Shown: positions 28,046 through 36,810 of the stretch, one piece after another | Layout: each line of letters opens with the position of its first letter | Position numbering within the stretch: position 1 is the stretch's first letter | NCBI RefSeq assembly: GCF_000482385.1 | Contig: NZ_AXVD01000001.1 | Coordinates: 310,001-374,000 of the forward strand | DNA length: 64,000 nt | Origin: Nocardia sp. CNY236 | GTDB taxonomy: Bacteria; Actinomycetota; Actinomycetes; Mycobacteriales; Mycobacteriaceae | Direction: 5' to 3' | Translations under genes and position numbers: made by a program | The notes under the pieces: generated by a model | Told to the model about the DNA's origin: nothing | Databases searched by the model: none | The model's input: only the letters and a program-made list of their open reading frames with translations

Positions 28046-28180
28046 TCAGTTCTCCGACAGATACTGATAAATGGTCGCTCGGGAGCATCCGAGCATCTTC
28101 GCGATATCCGATGCGCTGATCTTCTTAGCTATTAGCTATTAGCTATTAGCTCTTAGCTCTCGGGCCTTAGCGGTGCCTCA
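28046..28180 (-). pseudogene. Serine recombinase, C-terminal HTH remnant
   Basis: The minus-strand frame ending at 28046 encodes SASDIAKMLGCSRATIYQYL-SEN, the DNA-binding helix-turn-helix that ends resolvases and invertases. Upstream it passes through a 7-bp tandem repeat carrying two stops (TAA TAG), then resumes the same frame as KARELRA and meets another stop. No catalytic domain is attached. It is the decayed end of a resolvase/invertase gene. Confidence 0.7.
28125..28159. repeat. Five tandem TTAGCTA/C heptamers
   Basis: Three TTAGCTA and two TTAGCTC units head to tail inside the recombinase remnant. On the coding strand the array contains TAA and TAG. Removing three units (21 bases) would restore an open frame, so the array looks like a slippage expansion. 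Confidence 0.9.
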
Positions 28181-28354
28181 AAATGCTGGATATGCGGCAA
28201 AGGCATAGACAAAGACCTACCCCCGCACCGCAGAGCTTCACTGCTGATCATGTAGAACCACTCTCCACAGGTGGTCACATCATGGGTGAAATATGAGCAT
28301 CAGCGCCAATTGCGCGGGATCGCACACCACCAGCAGCGCGGTTCGTAGCTCGGG

Positions 28355-28752
28355 TTGCCTTCTGGTCCGCAGCTCAAGGAAAGGTTCGGCGTAGCCAAGG
28401 CCACTACCGAGCACGCGATCCGTATCCTGCGCGATGAGGGTTTGGTGGTCTCGCGGAAAGGCAGCGGAGTCTACGTTCGGGGGCGCACGGAACGGCCCGT
28501 CGGCCTGGGGCCACACATCGAGCGTTCTTTTGAAGCGTTCAAGGTGACAATCGATTTCGCTGGGTTCTCAGGAGAGACTCTGCACCACGCTATAGCCGAG
28601 CCGATCGATCGGATACGAGACGGTCTTCTCCGGCCCGAATCGCTATCTGTCAGGAATCCGACCCCGATTCCAACGGTAGCCAGTTCGTGAAGCAGTCGCA
28701 GATGTGGTTCAACAGCATCTGGGACACCGTCGCCCAGGACTTCCACCATTGA
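28355..28752 (+). pseudogene. GntR-family regulator, truncated and frameshifted
   Basis: PSGPQLKERFGVAKATTEHAI followed by RILRDEGLVVSRKGSGVYVR is a GntR winged helix. A stop lies in frame 3 codons before it, so the normal N-terminus is gone. Near 28650 the frame changes: the coherent C-terminal sequence (GSQFVKQSQMWFNSIWDTVA) continues in another frame to the TGA at 28752. A nonfunctional remnant is the best reading. Confidence 0.65.
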
Positions 28753-28759
28753 CCACGCT

Positions 28760-28890
28760 GCCGGAACTCCTTACGGAGCAGGCAACTGGTGCTACTCGAC
28801 TTCGATGGTCCGATATGTGGCGTGTTCGGCTTCGCTGGTTCGACGTCTCAGGTCGCCCGATGCACCCTTTGGTCCCTAGTTTCCGAGCCC
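28760..28890 (+). pseudogene. HAD-hydrolase N-terminal fragment
   Basis: LVLLDFDGPICGVFGFAG carries the DxD-type first motif of HAD hydrolases, and the similarity fades within about 30 residues. GntR-HAD pairs of this sort are common in actinobacteria, so this is probably the broken partner of the preceding GntR remnant. The assignment rests on a short motif. Confidence 0.4.
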
Positions 28891-28954
28891 GTGTGGTTTG
28901 CTGGGGCGGTTTGTAGCGGGATCGGAATGGTTCAGAAGTTCGAAGGGTTTGTAC

Positions 28955-30004
28955 GTGCGCAGTGTCCTCGGGATGGCAGTCGCGGTGGTCACACTCCACC
29001 TGATCGGCTGGGGAACGCTTCTGTTGGTGGCAGCCTCGGGAAACTACGTGATTCAGGGGTCGGTGTTCGGCATCGGTCTCGGGGTGACGGCCTACACGCT
29101 GGGTGTCCGGCATGCGTTCGATGCCGACCATATCGCCGCGATCGACAACACGGTGCGGAAGCTGTTGGGCGACAACGACGACAGGCAGGCCCGGACGGTC
29201 GGTTTCTGGTTCGCACTCGGTCATTCCACTGTGGTTTTCGTACTCGTTGTCCTGCTTGCCGCCGGCATGCAGGCGCTCGCAGCGACATTGGAGAACGAGG
29301 ATTCGTCGCTACTGCGGTGGACCGATCTGTGGGGTGCTGGCGTGTCCGGCCTCTTCCTGATTGCGATCGGCCTGCTGAACTTCGCCTCACTGGTAGGGCT
29401 CTGGCGACTGTTCCGGAAGATGCGTCGCGGTGAATACGACGAGGCCCAATTGCACCGGCAACTGGACAACCGGGGACTGCTCAACCGGGTGCTGCGGCCA
29501 GTACTCGGCCTCGTTCGGAAGCCGCGGCACATGTATCCGGTCGGCGTGTTGTTCGGTCTCGGGTTCGACACCGTCACCGAGGTCGGACTCCTGGTGATCG
29601 CGGGTGGAGCGGTGGCGACCGGATTGCCCTGGTATGCAATCCTCGTTCTTCCCGTGTTGTTCGCCGCGGGTATGACGCTGTTCGATGCGCTGGACGGTGC
29701 GTTGATGAGCCTCGCCTACGACTGGGCCTTCGTGCGACCGGTGCGCAAGATCTACTACAACCTGGTGGTCACCGGGCTGTCGGTGGTGGTTGCGCTGTTG
29801 ATCGGTGGGCAAGGGATTGTTTCGATCGTTGTCGAGCGGCTGGGAATCGAATCGGGTGTCATGGCGTGGGTCGGTGGTCTCGATCTGGGCGAACTCGGGT
29901 ACATCATCGTGGGGCTCTTACTGTTCACCTGGGCGGTTGCTCTGGCGGTGTGGCGTTTCGCCGACGTGGAACGCCGGTGGGAAGATAGGATTGCGGTGCG
30001 CTGA
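28955..30004 (+). CDS. NiCoT-family nickel/cobalt permease
   Basis: A protein of about 349 residues with eight membrane helices. The helix-2 signature RHAFDADHIAAIDNTVRKLL binds the metal, followed by FALGHSTVVF (helix 3), LFGLGFDTVTEVGLL and GMTLFDALDGALM, all NiCoT motifs. It should import Ni2+ or Co2+ with high affinity for urease, hydrogenase or cobalamin enzymes; which metal cannot be told. The GTG at 28955 has GAAGG 8 bases upstream; TTG codons at 28949 and 28898 are alternatives. It borders the island remnants, so the original upstream region may have been replaced. Confidence 0.9.
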   Translation: MRSVLGMAVAVVTLHLIGWGTLLLVAASGNYVIQGSVFGIGLGVTAYTLGVRHAFDADHIAAIDNTVRKLLGDNDDRQARTVGFWFALGHSTVVFVLVVLLAAGMQALAATLENEDSSLLRWTDLWGAGVSGLFLIAIGLLNFASLVGLWRLFRKMRRGEYDEAQLHRQLDNRGLLNRVLRPVLGLVRKPRHMYPVGVLFGLGFDTVTEVGLLVIAGGAVATGLPWYAILVLPVLFAAGMTLFDALDGALMSLAYDWAFVRPVRKIYYNLVVTGLSVVVALLIGGQGIVSIVVERLGIESGVMAWVGGLDLGELGYIIVGLLLFTWAVALAVWRFADVERRWEDRIAVR

Positions 30005-30080
30005 GCGTGCCAGGTCCTCCCGATAGGGGAGATGGTTCGGATCGGCCTCGTGCCGGTGGGTTCTTTGGCAGGATTCCCCT

Positions 30081-31157
30081 ATGCGATCTTGGCGTGGGGT
30101 GCGGCGTTGGGTTTCACACAGCCTTGTCGGCGTCACGCTTGTCGCCGGAGTGCTCGCTTTGGGCGTTCCCCGGGGAACCGCCGTCCCCGATGCGTCACCA
30201 CCGGCGAACACGGGCTCCACGGATGGGCAGCAGAGTCCGGCCGAGCCGACGAGCGCGCAGACTCTGCCGCCGCGGATCATCCGGGTCGAACCGATCGACG
30301 ATCGCCGGTCGCGAGTCTTCGTCGTCTCGCCCGCGATGAGCCGCGAGGTCGAGGTCCAGGTGTTGCTGCCGCTCGACCGAACCCGCGCTCGGCCCACTGT
30401 GTACATGCTCGACGGGCGGGCTGCGAGCTTGGACAGCAACAACTGGATCGATTTCGGGCACGCGGACCGCTTCTACGCCGACAAGCAGGTCAACGTGGTG
30501 TTCACCGTCGGCGGTCCGGCGAGCTTCTATACCGACTGGCAGCGCCCCGACCCCGTCCTAGGAACGAACATGTGGGAAACGTTTCTGACCAAGGAGTTGC
30601 CCCCATTGATCGACGCCGCATTCGACGGCAACGGCAACAACGCGATCATGGGAGTCTCGATGGGCGCAGAGGCCGCGATGATGCTCGCGTTCCGACAGCC
30701 GACCCTCTACACCGCGATCGCGGCCCACAGCGGCTGCTTCTCGACAGGCACCGATATCGGTCAGGCGCAGGCACGCGGTGTGGTGGCCACGTACAACGGG
30801 GATCCGAGCAATATGTTCGGTCAGCGAGACGACCCGGATTGGCTGGCTCACGATGTGACGCTGCACGCGGAGGACTTGCGTGGCAAGACGATGTACCTGT
30901 CGGTCGGCAGTGGTCTGCCCGGGGAGTACGACGTACCCGGCAACCCGGATCTCGACGTGGTCAGCTCGGTCGGGGTCGGCGGCCCGTTGGAGGCCGCGAC
31001 CAACGTTTGTACCCGACGCCTCGCGGAGCGGTTCGCTTCCCTCGGAATCCCGGTCACCACGCACTTTCGGAGCACAGGAACGCACTCGTGGCCGTATTGG
31101 ACCGACGAGCTGGCCAGGTCATGGCCGACGATCGCCACTGCGCTCGGTATTCCTTAG
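30081..31157 (+). CDS. Secreted antigen-85-like esterase
   Basis: A 358-residue exported hydrolase. A signal peptide (hydrophobic residues about 12-29) is followed by a Pro/Ser-rich linker of about 35 residues and the esterase domain. The nucleophile is Ser193 in IMGVSMGAEAAM, FTVGGPASFYTDWQ corresponds to the Ag85 substrate loop, and the catalytic His is in GTHSWPYWTDEL. It is more divergent from antigen 85 than the gene at 10.6 kb and may be an envelope esterase rather than a mycolyltransferase. It is monocistronic and converges with the pat gene. Confidence 0.8.
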   Translation: MRSWRGVRRWVSHSLVGVTLVAGVLALGVPRGTAVPDASPPANTGSTDGQQSPAEPTSAQTLPPRIIRVEPIDDRRSRVFVVSPAMSREVEVQVLLPLDRTRARPTVYMLDGRAASLDSNNWIDFGHADRFYADKQVNVVFTVGGPASFYTDWQRPDPVLGTNMWETFLTKELPPLIDAAFDGNGNNAIMGVSMGAEAAMMLAFRQPTLYTAIAAHSGCFSTGTDIGQAQARGVVATYNGDPSNMFGQRDDPDWLAHDVTLHAEDLRGKTMYLSVGSGLPGEYDVPGNPDLDVVSSVGVGGPLEAATNVCTRRLAERFASLGIPVTTHFRSTGTHSWPYWTDELARSWPTIATALGIP

Positions 31158-31159
31158 CA

Positions 31160-31193
31160 TTCTTGGACGAGAGCTCTTCTTGGACGAGTTCTC
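31160..31193. repeat. 17-bp tandem repeat between esterase and pat
   Basis: Two adjacent 17-base units (TTCTTGGACGAGAGCTC and TTCTTGGACGAGTTCTC) directly after the esterase stop, differing at two positions. No function is evident. Confidence 0.7.
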
Positions 31194-31231
31194 CTCGGAC
31201 GCAGTCGCTTCTCGTGGACAGGGTCAGCGAG

Positions 31232-32305
31232 TCAGTCCTGGAACCGTGCGCATACCGCGCGATCGGTGGCGAAGTGCAGGAACGCATCGTTCTCTGCCGG
31301 GTCGCCGATGGTGACGCGTACCCCGTCGGCGCCGTACGGCCGCACCAGCACGCCGGCCTCCGCGCTCGCCTCGCCGAATTCGGCACTGCGTGCGCCCAGC
31401 GGCAACCAAACGAAGTTCGCCTCGCTCGGCGGCACACGATACCCCGCCGTCACCAGCGCGTCGCGCACTCGTTCGCGTTCGGCGACCAGCAGATCGGTGC
31501 GGTCGAGCAGTTCGTGGCGCGCCTCCAGTGAGGCGATCGCGGCCGCCTGCGCGAGCCGATTGACGCTGAATGGGATGTGCACCTTCAGCAGCGCGCCGAT
31601 CACCGCGGGATCGCCCACCGCATAGCCCACTCGGAGCCCGGCCAATCCATAGGCCTTGGAGAACGTGCGCAAAACCACCACATTGGGTCGGGTTCGGCCG
31701 AGTTCGACGCCGTCGGGGCGGTCGGTGAGTCGAACGTATTCGTAGTAGGCCTCGTCCAGGACGATCAGGATGTGCGGCGGCACCGAGTCCAGGAAGCGGG
31801 TCAATTCGGCAGCACCGACCGCCGTGCCGGTCGGATTGTTCGGGTTGCACACGAAGATCAGCTTGGTGCGGTCGGTGACAGCGGCGGCCAGTGCGTCCAT
31901 ATCGTGCACCGAATCGTGCGTGAGCGGCACCTGGACGGCCGTGGCATTGCCGACCTTGGTCACGATCGGATACGCCTCGAACGAACGCCAGGCGAACAGC
32001 ACTTCATCGGTCACCGAGGAGCAGGTGATCTGCACCAGCTCCTGACACAGCGCCACACTGCCGCAGCCGACCGCGACATTGTCGAACCCCACGTCGAGGA
32101 AGTCGGCCAATGCCGCGCGAAGTTCGACTACCTGGTTGTCCGGATACCGGTTGACGACGTCGACCGCCTCCGAGATGGCCTTGGCGGCGGCAGGCAGCGG
32201 AGCGAGCGTGGTCTCGTTGCTGGCCAACTTGACCGCCCCGGGATAGCTGCGGCCGGGGGTATATGCCGGAATCGAATCGAGGTCCGGCCGGATCTGCGCA
32301 GTCAC
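31232..32305 (-). CDS. pat: Aromatic/histidinol-phosphate-type aminotransferase (Pat)
   Basis: A 357-residue fold-type-I PLP enzyme. The substrate Arg/Asn region is NPNNPTGTAVG, the PLP Asp lies in IVLDEAYYEYV, and the Schiff-base Lys in RTFSKAYGLAGLRVGY. The N-terminus KLASNETTLAPLP is shared by HisC and the actinobacterial aromatic aminotransferase Pat/HisC2. The missing genes for histidine synthesis around it favour a role in phenylalanine/tyrosine formation, which would fit tyrA elsewhere in the window. It is monocistronic. Confidence 0.85.
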   Translation of the reverse strand: MTAQIRPDLDSIPAYTPGRSYPGAVKLASNETTLAPLPAAAKAISEAVDVVNRYPDNQVVELRAALADFLDVGFDNVAVGCGSVALCQELVQITCSSVTDEVLFAWRSFEAYPIVTKVGNATAVQVPLTHDSVHDMDALAAAVTDRTKLIFVCNPNNPTGTAVGAAELTRFLDSVPPHILIVLDEAYYEYVRLTDRPDGVELGRTRPNVVVLRTFSKAYGLAGLRVGYAVGDPAVIGALLKVHIPFSVNRLAQAAAIASLEARHELLDRTDLLVAERERVRDALVTAGYRVPPSEANFVWLPLGARSAEFGEASAEAGVLVRPYGADGVRVTIGDPAENDAFLHFATDRAVCARFQD

Positions 32306-32440
32306 AGCCCAACCCTAATTCACGCACGGGCTTGCGTTCACCCGACGCGAGCCCCGACCAGGTTGCCGAAAATTCTCTGGTAGGCGGGCCCCACCGGACA
32401 ATTTCTACCGAAGAACAGCAACTCGTCCTAGGCTGGTTTC

Positions 32441-33148
32441 ATGTCGGGCACCTATAACGATGTAGCCCCGTTGCGGGCCGACGACCTCGATGACAAGCGG
32501 TCGACAGGTCGCGGGCAGGTGCCCATCATAGTGATCGAGCCGGAGGGCCATGCCCGTGGCGGGATCGTGGTGCTACACGAGGCGCGTGAGTTCACTCGCG
32601 CCCTCCTCGACCTGATGAACGCCTTGGCCGGGGAGGGCTGGGCGGTGGTCGCGCCCGATCTGTTCCATCGGATCAACGGCGAACCGCGCAGCGCGGTGTT
32701 CGGGGACGAATTGTTCGACGACTTCGATGCCTGCTTCGACTGGCTCATTCGCCGCGGTGTGTTTCCGGACACCATCGGTGTGTTGGGTTTCGACTCCGCG
32801 GGCACCGCGGCATTCCTGGTTGCAACCAACCGGCCGGTCGGAGCGGCGGTGAGCGTCGCGGCGCCCGGCATCATCGAACCACTCGATGCCGAGGCCGACG
32901 CGTTGGTGAGCGCAGCACCCGGCCTTCAGGCTCCGTGGCTGGGCCTGTTCGGCACCGACGACCCCTCCACGCCACCGGCTCAGATCGACGAACTCCGCGA
33001 CGCCACTGCACGCGCCGCGGTCGCCAGCCTGGTCGTCACCTATCCGGGCCTGCATCACCGCACGTTTACTCCAGAACTCGGCGATGATTCCGACCTGGTC
33101 GATTCGCTGACCCGCATCTTCGACTGGTTCGACAGCAACCTGCGCTGA
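32441..33148 (+). CDS. Dienelactone-hydrolase-like protein with altered nucleophile
   Basis: A 235-residue alpha/beta hydrolase of the DLH group. GGIVVLHEAREFT, GWAVVAPDLFHR, an Asp in GLFGTDDPSTPP and the His in TYPGLHHRTF are in place. At the nucleophile elbow the sequence is GVLGFDSAGTAAF instead of GFCxGG, so Asp stands where Cys is expected. It may be catalytically changed or non-enzymatic. It is monocistronic; two tRNA genes follow. Confidence 0.75.
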   Translation: MSGTYNDVAPLRADDLDDKRSTGRGQVPIIVIEPEGHARGGIVVLHEAREFTRALLDLMNALAGEGWAVVAPDLFHRINGEPRSAVFGDELFDDFDACFDWLIRRGVFPDTIGVLGFDSAGTAAFLVATNRPVGAAVSVAAPGIIEPLDAEADALVSAAPGLQAPWLGLFGTDDPSTPPAQIDELRDATARAAVASLVVTYPGLHHRTFTPELGDDSDLVDSLTRIFDWFDSNLR

Positions 33149-33236
33149 CCAGTCGTTTTGTGATCTGGACGGTAGCTCCTGTAGCCTTTCTGCTCGGTGG
33201 TTCGAAAGGACCGACGCCCTCGAAAAGAAGGCTCCA

Positions 33237-33326
33237 GGAGGCGTGCCAGAGCGGCCGAATGGGACTCACTGCTAATGAGTTGTCCCTTCACGGGGACCGG
33301 AGGTTCAAATCCTCTCGCCTCCGCCA
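33237..33326 (+). tRNA. tRNA-Ser(GCT)
   Basis: Acceptor GGAGGCG/CGCCTCC, anticodon arm ACTCA-CTGCTAA-TGAGT (GCT), long variable arm, T-loop TTCAAAT, discriminator G and encoded CCA. Confidence 0.95.
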
Positions 33327-33360
33327 GTCCGGGAAACCGGGCATAACTGAATAGGTATAT

Positions 33361-33433
33361 GCGCCCGTAGCTCAACGGATAGAGCATCTGACTACGGATC
33401 AGAAGGTTAGGGGTTCGAATCCCTTCGGGCGCA
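33361..33433 (+). tRNA. tRNA-Arg(ACG)
   Basis: Acceptor GCGCCCG/CGGGCGC, anticodon stem TCTGA/TCAGA around CTACGGA (ACG), T-loop TTCGAAT. CCA is not encoded. A decayed integrase lies directly downstream on the other strand. Confidence 0.95.
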
Positions 33434-33436
33434 CAA

Positions 33437-33478
33437 AGATCGGGCTCTGAACTGCGAAAGCGGATCAGAGCCCGATCT
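33437..33478 (+). terminator. Hairpin after tRNA-Arg
   Basis: A 14-bp perfect stem (AGATCGGGCTCTGA / TCAGAGCCCGATCT) with a 14-base loop starts 4 bases after the tRNA. It ends 5 bases before the stop codon of the opposing integrase remnant. Confidence 0.75.
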
Positions 33479-33482
33479 ACGT

Positions 33483-34500
33483 TCACCGCCGAGACGGCGA
33501 AATCCCGTACTTTGCCCATACATACGAGCCCTTACTTTCCGCCCGCGTACCGGTCGAGCGTGCTCCGGCATCCGGGCCCTGGGTCTGGCGCTGGAAGTAG
33601 TGCTGCTCGGTTGTGGACAGCTTCGAATGCGACAGCTGAGCCTGAGCCTGAGCCGGGCCGAGATCATCGCGAACCACCGTCTCCACCGTCCGCCGGAAGC
33701 TGTACGGCGTCACCCACCGCAACTCATCGGGCAGAGCCGCCCGCAGCGACCGCCGCAGGTTCGCCAGCCTCATCCACCCGCCGTCGCGGTTGGCGAACAC
33801 CGGGCCGTCCGGATCGGTGGCACTGCCGAACAAAGTGGTGAACGCCTCAACCGCCAGCCTGGGGAGAACAGCGTGTGATCCGGGGCATCCCCTTTACGCT
33901 CATCCTGCCGGTGAACTGGCTTCCTGGTCACCTTGCCGTGGTCCAACGCCGTGCCCGAAACAACTATCGTGGGCGGATCCGCCATCAGGTCGACATCGGA
34001 CCAGCGCAGCCCCAGGACCTCGTTCGGCCGGCACTGTCGAACGCACCACCGCGAACTCTTCCGCAGTCAACGCGCGGGCCGGGACCTTCTTTCCGGTCCG
34101 GCGACTCACCTCCCGGATCGGATTGACCGCGAGCACGTCGTACCGCACCGCGGTCGAGAACATCCCGACCAACACCACGCGCAGCATCCGAGCACGCGAC
34201 ACCGGCAGCGAAGCGATATGCCGTTCCGCGCGGCTGGTCGATAGCTCACGTATCCGCAGTGCGCCGAGCTGGGATTCCCCGTGCTTGCTCCACACGCTGC
34301 GGTAGTCGGCCCGGGACTGTGGCTTCAGGCGATCCTTCGTCGCAATCCAGACCTCGAACAACTCCGACAAGTCGAGACTGGCGATGCAATCCGATATCGC
34401 CTCTTCGGTGACGAACCGGCGGCGACCGATCTTCACCGACCGCAGTTCCCCCGAGCCGATCAGCTCGTTTATCCACCCGCGGCAACAGCACCATCTCGGC
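33483..34500 (-). pseudogene. Tyrosine integrase broken by several frameshifts
   Basis: Pieces of one integrase appear in order in different minus-strand frames: an excisionase-like or DNA-binding N-terminus (WINELIGSGELRSVKIGRRR), the core-binding domain (SRADYRSVWSKHGESQLGAL), a catalytic start (LGLRWSDVDLMADPP), and the C-terminus (WVTPYSFRRTVETVV, then STTEQHYFQ with the Tyr). The HxxR His is Ser here. At least three frameshifts separate them. It abuts tRNA-Arg(ACG), its likely integration site. Confidence 0.8.
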
Positions 34501-34728
34501 GAGAGCGTCACCGCGGCGGACGACGAGTTCGACGGTTCCCGGGCCGACGATGCGGGCGTAGGCCTGCCGAATTTTCGAAACCGAGAAGTGTGGGCGCGAC
34601 GAGTGCCGTACCCGACTTGCTCTCCCGCAGTCGCACACGAATCCACCGCACCCGCTCGTGGGGCCTGGCTGTCGTCACCACCACGCCATCACCCGATACC
34701 GCCCACAACGGTCTGCGAACATATCGAG

Positions 34729-35103
34729 ATGATCAACCACCCGGAACGCAGCTCGCCCGAGGGCCGGCCACCGGTCATCAAGCACGTTGCGGATTGCCGT
34801 GACGTTTACGACCTCATCGATCACAACATCCGGCCGCGACCGGGGATGTGGGCGCGGGCTGGCACTTTGCAGGACCTCCAGAGTATTTTCTTCGGCTACT
34901 GGGTGGCGCTACAGGTGCACTCTGTGGCCGAAGAGTTCGATCTTCATTCGAGCGACGGATCGTTCGCGCACTGGTTGAAATCGGAATACGGGTGGTCGTT
35001 GGCTTTGGGGTGGGCAGGCGCTATCGAACACCATGTCAGCGATGGTGAGACAGCATTGGATGCCTTCTTCCGCCTACTCGACGAATTCCGATCCACCCGA
35101 TAG
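34729..35103 (+). CDS. Hypothetical protein
   Basis: A 124-residue soluble protein I do not recognise. It has a polar start, a central region RPRPGMWARAGTLQDLQSIF, and an aromatic helical part (HWLKSEYGWSLALGWAGAIE). The ATG at 34729 follows GAGAT only loosely. It lies between integrase debris and a membrane-protein gene in the tRNA-Arg island. Its length and acidic helical character would suit an immunity-type or accessory protein, but that is a guess. Confidence 0.45.
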   Translation: MINHPERSSPEGRPPVIKHVADCRDVYDLIDHNIRPRPGMWARAGTLQDLQSIFFGYWVALQVHSVAEEFDLHSSDGSFAHWLKSEYGWSLALGWAGAIEHHVSDGETALDAFFRLLDEFRSTR

Positions 35104-35515
35104 TCGCATCCGGCGGTATGAACCTCTGACCGTGGCGCGACCTCCGGCCGCGTGGCTCTGCTGACTGGTGGCCTGCATTGTGTTCCCGCGCCCCTCCACC
35201 CTCGAGGGCGCCTACGGCGTCAGCTCCGCTGATGGCTACGCCACCCTTGACCGCGGAGCCTCTACGCGAGAAAGGCAGGCCCTATGGGGCAGGCGGGGAA
35301 GCCAACCCCTCTATGCGCATACCACCACCCATCAGGGTCATGTGGTTGTGCCTTTGTGTGCCATCCGATTCCTATCGGTCGCGTTATCGGGGACTGGCCA
35401 CGATCGTCTGGAACCGGCCCGTCGATGTCCACAGTGGCTTGGTCGATCCCCTGGTTCCCAACTTTCCAGAGACCGAAAACCTGCCAACTACTTGACGCGG
35501 GACATTCCCGGCGCG
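35104..35515. other. Gap in the tRNA-Arg region, nothing recognised
   Basis: About 410 bases between the hypothetical gene and the membrane-protein gene. Short open frames exist on both strands but none has a ribosome site or family resemblance. I see no repeat or RNA gene here. Confidence 0.4.
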
Positions 35516-36397
35516 TCACACTAGTAGATCACCGTTCCGAATGCGGTCGACGACATCGCTGGATGCCAGTTCCTTCCGGGCTTCGGGGTGTCGCCAGTAG
35601 AAGTTGACCAGGTGATACACGAGTGCCGAGTCCGCGTCGAACTCCAGCGTGTAGATCTCGACGCTCCAGGAGCGCTTGCGGTTACGCGCTAGCCTCGAGA
35701 TGTCGGACACCTTCACCGAACCCGGAACTGTCTGCAGCCGAACAGTCGCGAATCGCGGCTCAGCGCTTGCCTCGACGAGTAGGATCTCATCCCAGTCGAG
35801 TATCTGCCGCATCAGCCCGTTGTTGAGGTGCACACCCGACTGGGTGAGCCGCAACGACTTTCCGCGCTTCAACGAAGTAAGCGTCTGGGCAAACAGCCAG
35901 CTCCCTAAGACCACCGCGAGTGCGAGCCCCCCGAACTCGAAAGAACTTATAGCGGCCCGTATCGGATCCGAAGTTCCCTGCGTTGCGGATGGCAGCATAC
36001 CTATATAAACGACCCCAAACGCGATTGCCGCTATGAGAACCGTAATGAGCACGAGGGAGAACCCGCGCCACGCGGGCACCAAGAGCGCTGTCTCGCCTTC
36101 GATCGTCTGCGCGGAGCGGACCTGAGGCAAAGAGCGCCTGCGGGTGTTGAACACACGGACGCAGATGGGGGTGGCGGCAAATGTAACCAATGCACCGGTG
36201 AATCCGAACGAGGTCTGCGCAGAGTTACCCTGCGCGATGCCGTCCAGTGACATCATCAGGCCGATGATTCCGATGGCGAGAAAGAACGGCAACAACACGA
36301 GAATAGACGACCACCTGCGCCTATTCGGCCCAAACCCTGGAGGCCAAGGCAAAGTAGCCGAGAGATCATGGGTCGGATTTCCACTTGTTGGAGTCAA
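35516..36397 (-). CDS. Hypothetical membrane protein with four helices
   Basis: A protein of about 293 residues. Two membrane helix pairs (SILVLLPFFLAIGIIGLMM and the next; FSLVLITVLIAAIAFGVVY and the next) are followed by a cytoplasmic domain (SGVHLNNGLMRQILDWDEIL) that resembles PH-like membrane-protein tails. The start is uncertain: the TTG at 36397 has AAGG 10 bases upstream, and the frame is open to an ATG at 36472. No function can be named. The gene is somewhat less GC-rich than the chromosome. Confidence 0.55.
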   Translation of the reverse strand: MTPTSGNPTHDLSATLPWPPGFGPNRRRWSSILVLLPFFLAIGIIGLMMSLDGIAQGNSAQTSFGFTGALVTFAATPICVRVFNTRRRSLPQVRSAQTIEGETALLVPAWRGFSLVLITVLIAAIAFGVVYIGMLPSATQGTSDPIRAAISSFEFGGLALAVVLGSWLFAQTLTSLKRGKSLRLTQSGVHLNNGLMRQILDWDEILLVEASAEPRFATVRLQTVPGSVKVSDISRLARNRKRSWSVEIYTLEFDADSALVYHLVNFYWRHPEARKELASSDVVDRIRNGDLLV

Positions 36398-36472
36398 TTT
36401 TTCACTACCTTCACAGTATTCTCCCCAAACCACTACCGAGGCCGCCCGTATCGGCCGATCCTGCGGCGACAT

Positions 36473-36810
36473 CCGGCTCGGCTACTTTCGGCTGCACACC
36501 GGATCCCACACGGTCGACTACCGGATCGACATCGGGGGAATCGTCGAGATGATGCGTATTCCGCACCAGCGGTTCGCCGCCGAGCTTGTCGTTCCACACC
36601 GCTGCCTGCGTCTCACGCAACGCCGCCCGCATATGGCCGCGGTCGGGCTCGGCGGTCGCTCCGGGTCGAACTCGTTCGAGTGGGACCGGTCGAACTCGGA
36701 GTCGACCTCTTCGGCGATGAAGTAACCGGGCGGGAGCATGGATAGATGATGCACCAATAGAGGACCGGACCGCTACGAACCTTCGTACGAAACCATGGAG
36801 GATTAGTTAG
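36473..36810. other. Gap without a supported gene
   Basis: About 340 bases of island DNA. Minus-strand frames (for example LPPGYFIAEEVDSEFD and VWNDKLGGEPLVRNTHHLDD) look like pieces of one decayed gene in two frames, but I cannot name it. Confidence 0.35.

Larger units (their letters stand above)
24232..28790. mobile_element. Degraded integrated island at tRNA-Ser(TGA)
   Basis: From the tRNA 3' end up to the chromosomal NiCoT gene lie an integrase C-terminal fragment, an IS701-family element, a three-gene DUF6879/HTH module, a serine-recombinase HTH remnant, and a broken GntR-HAD pair. Codon use in 26.2-28.2 kb is visibly less GC-biased than in the flanks. I could not find a repeat of the tRNA 3' end on the far side, so the right boundary is approximate. 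Confidence 0.65.

Noticed and set aside
28125..28159. CRISPR-like or regulatory array
   Set aside because: Seven-base units without spacers; a simple tandem repeat. No CRISPR array was seen anywhere in the window.
24232..33236. An island bounded by tRNA-Ser(TGA) and tRNA-Ser(GCT) as attL/attR
   Set aside because: Their 3' ends differ at several positions, and NiCoT, pat and DLH-like genes between them look chromosomal.
35168..35524. A 118-codon frame in the tRNA-Arg region
   Set aside because: No ribosome site, Arg/His-rich shifted-frame composition, and equally long frames on the other strand.
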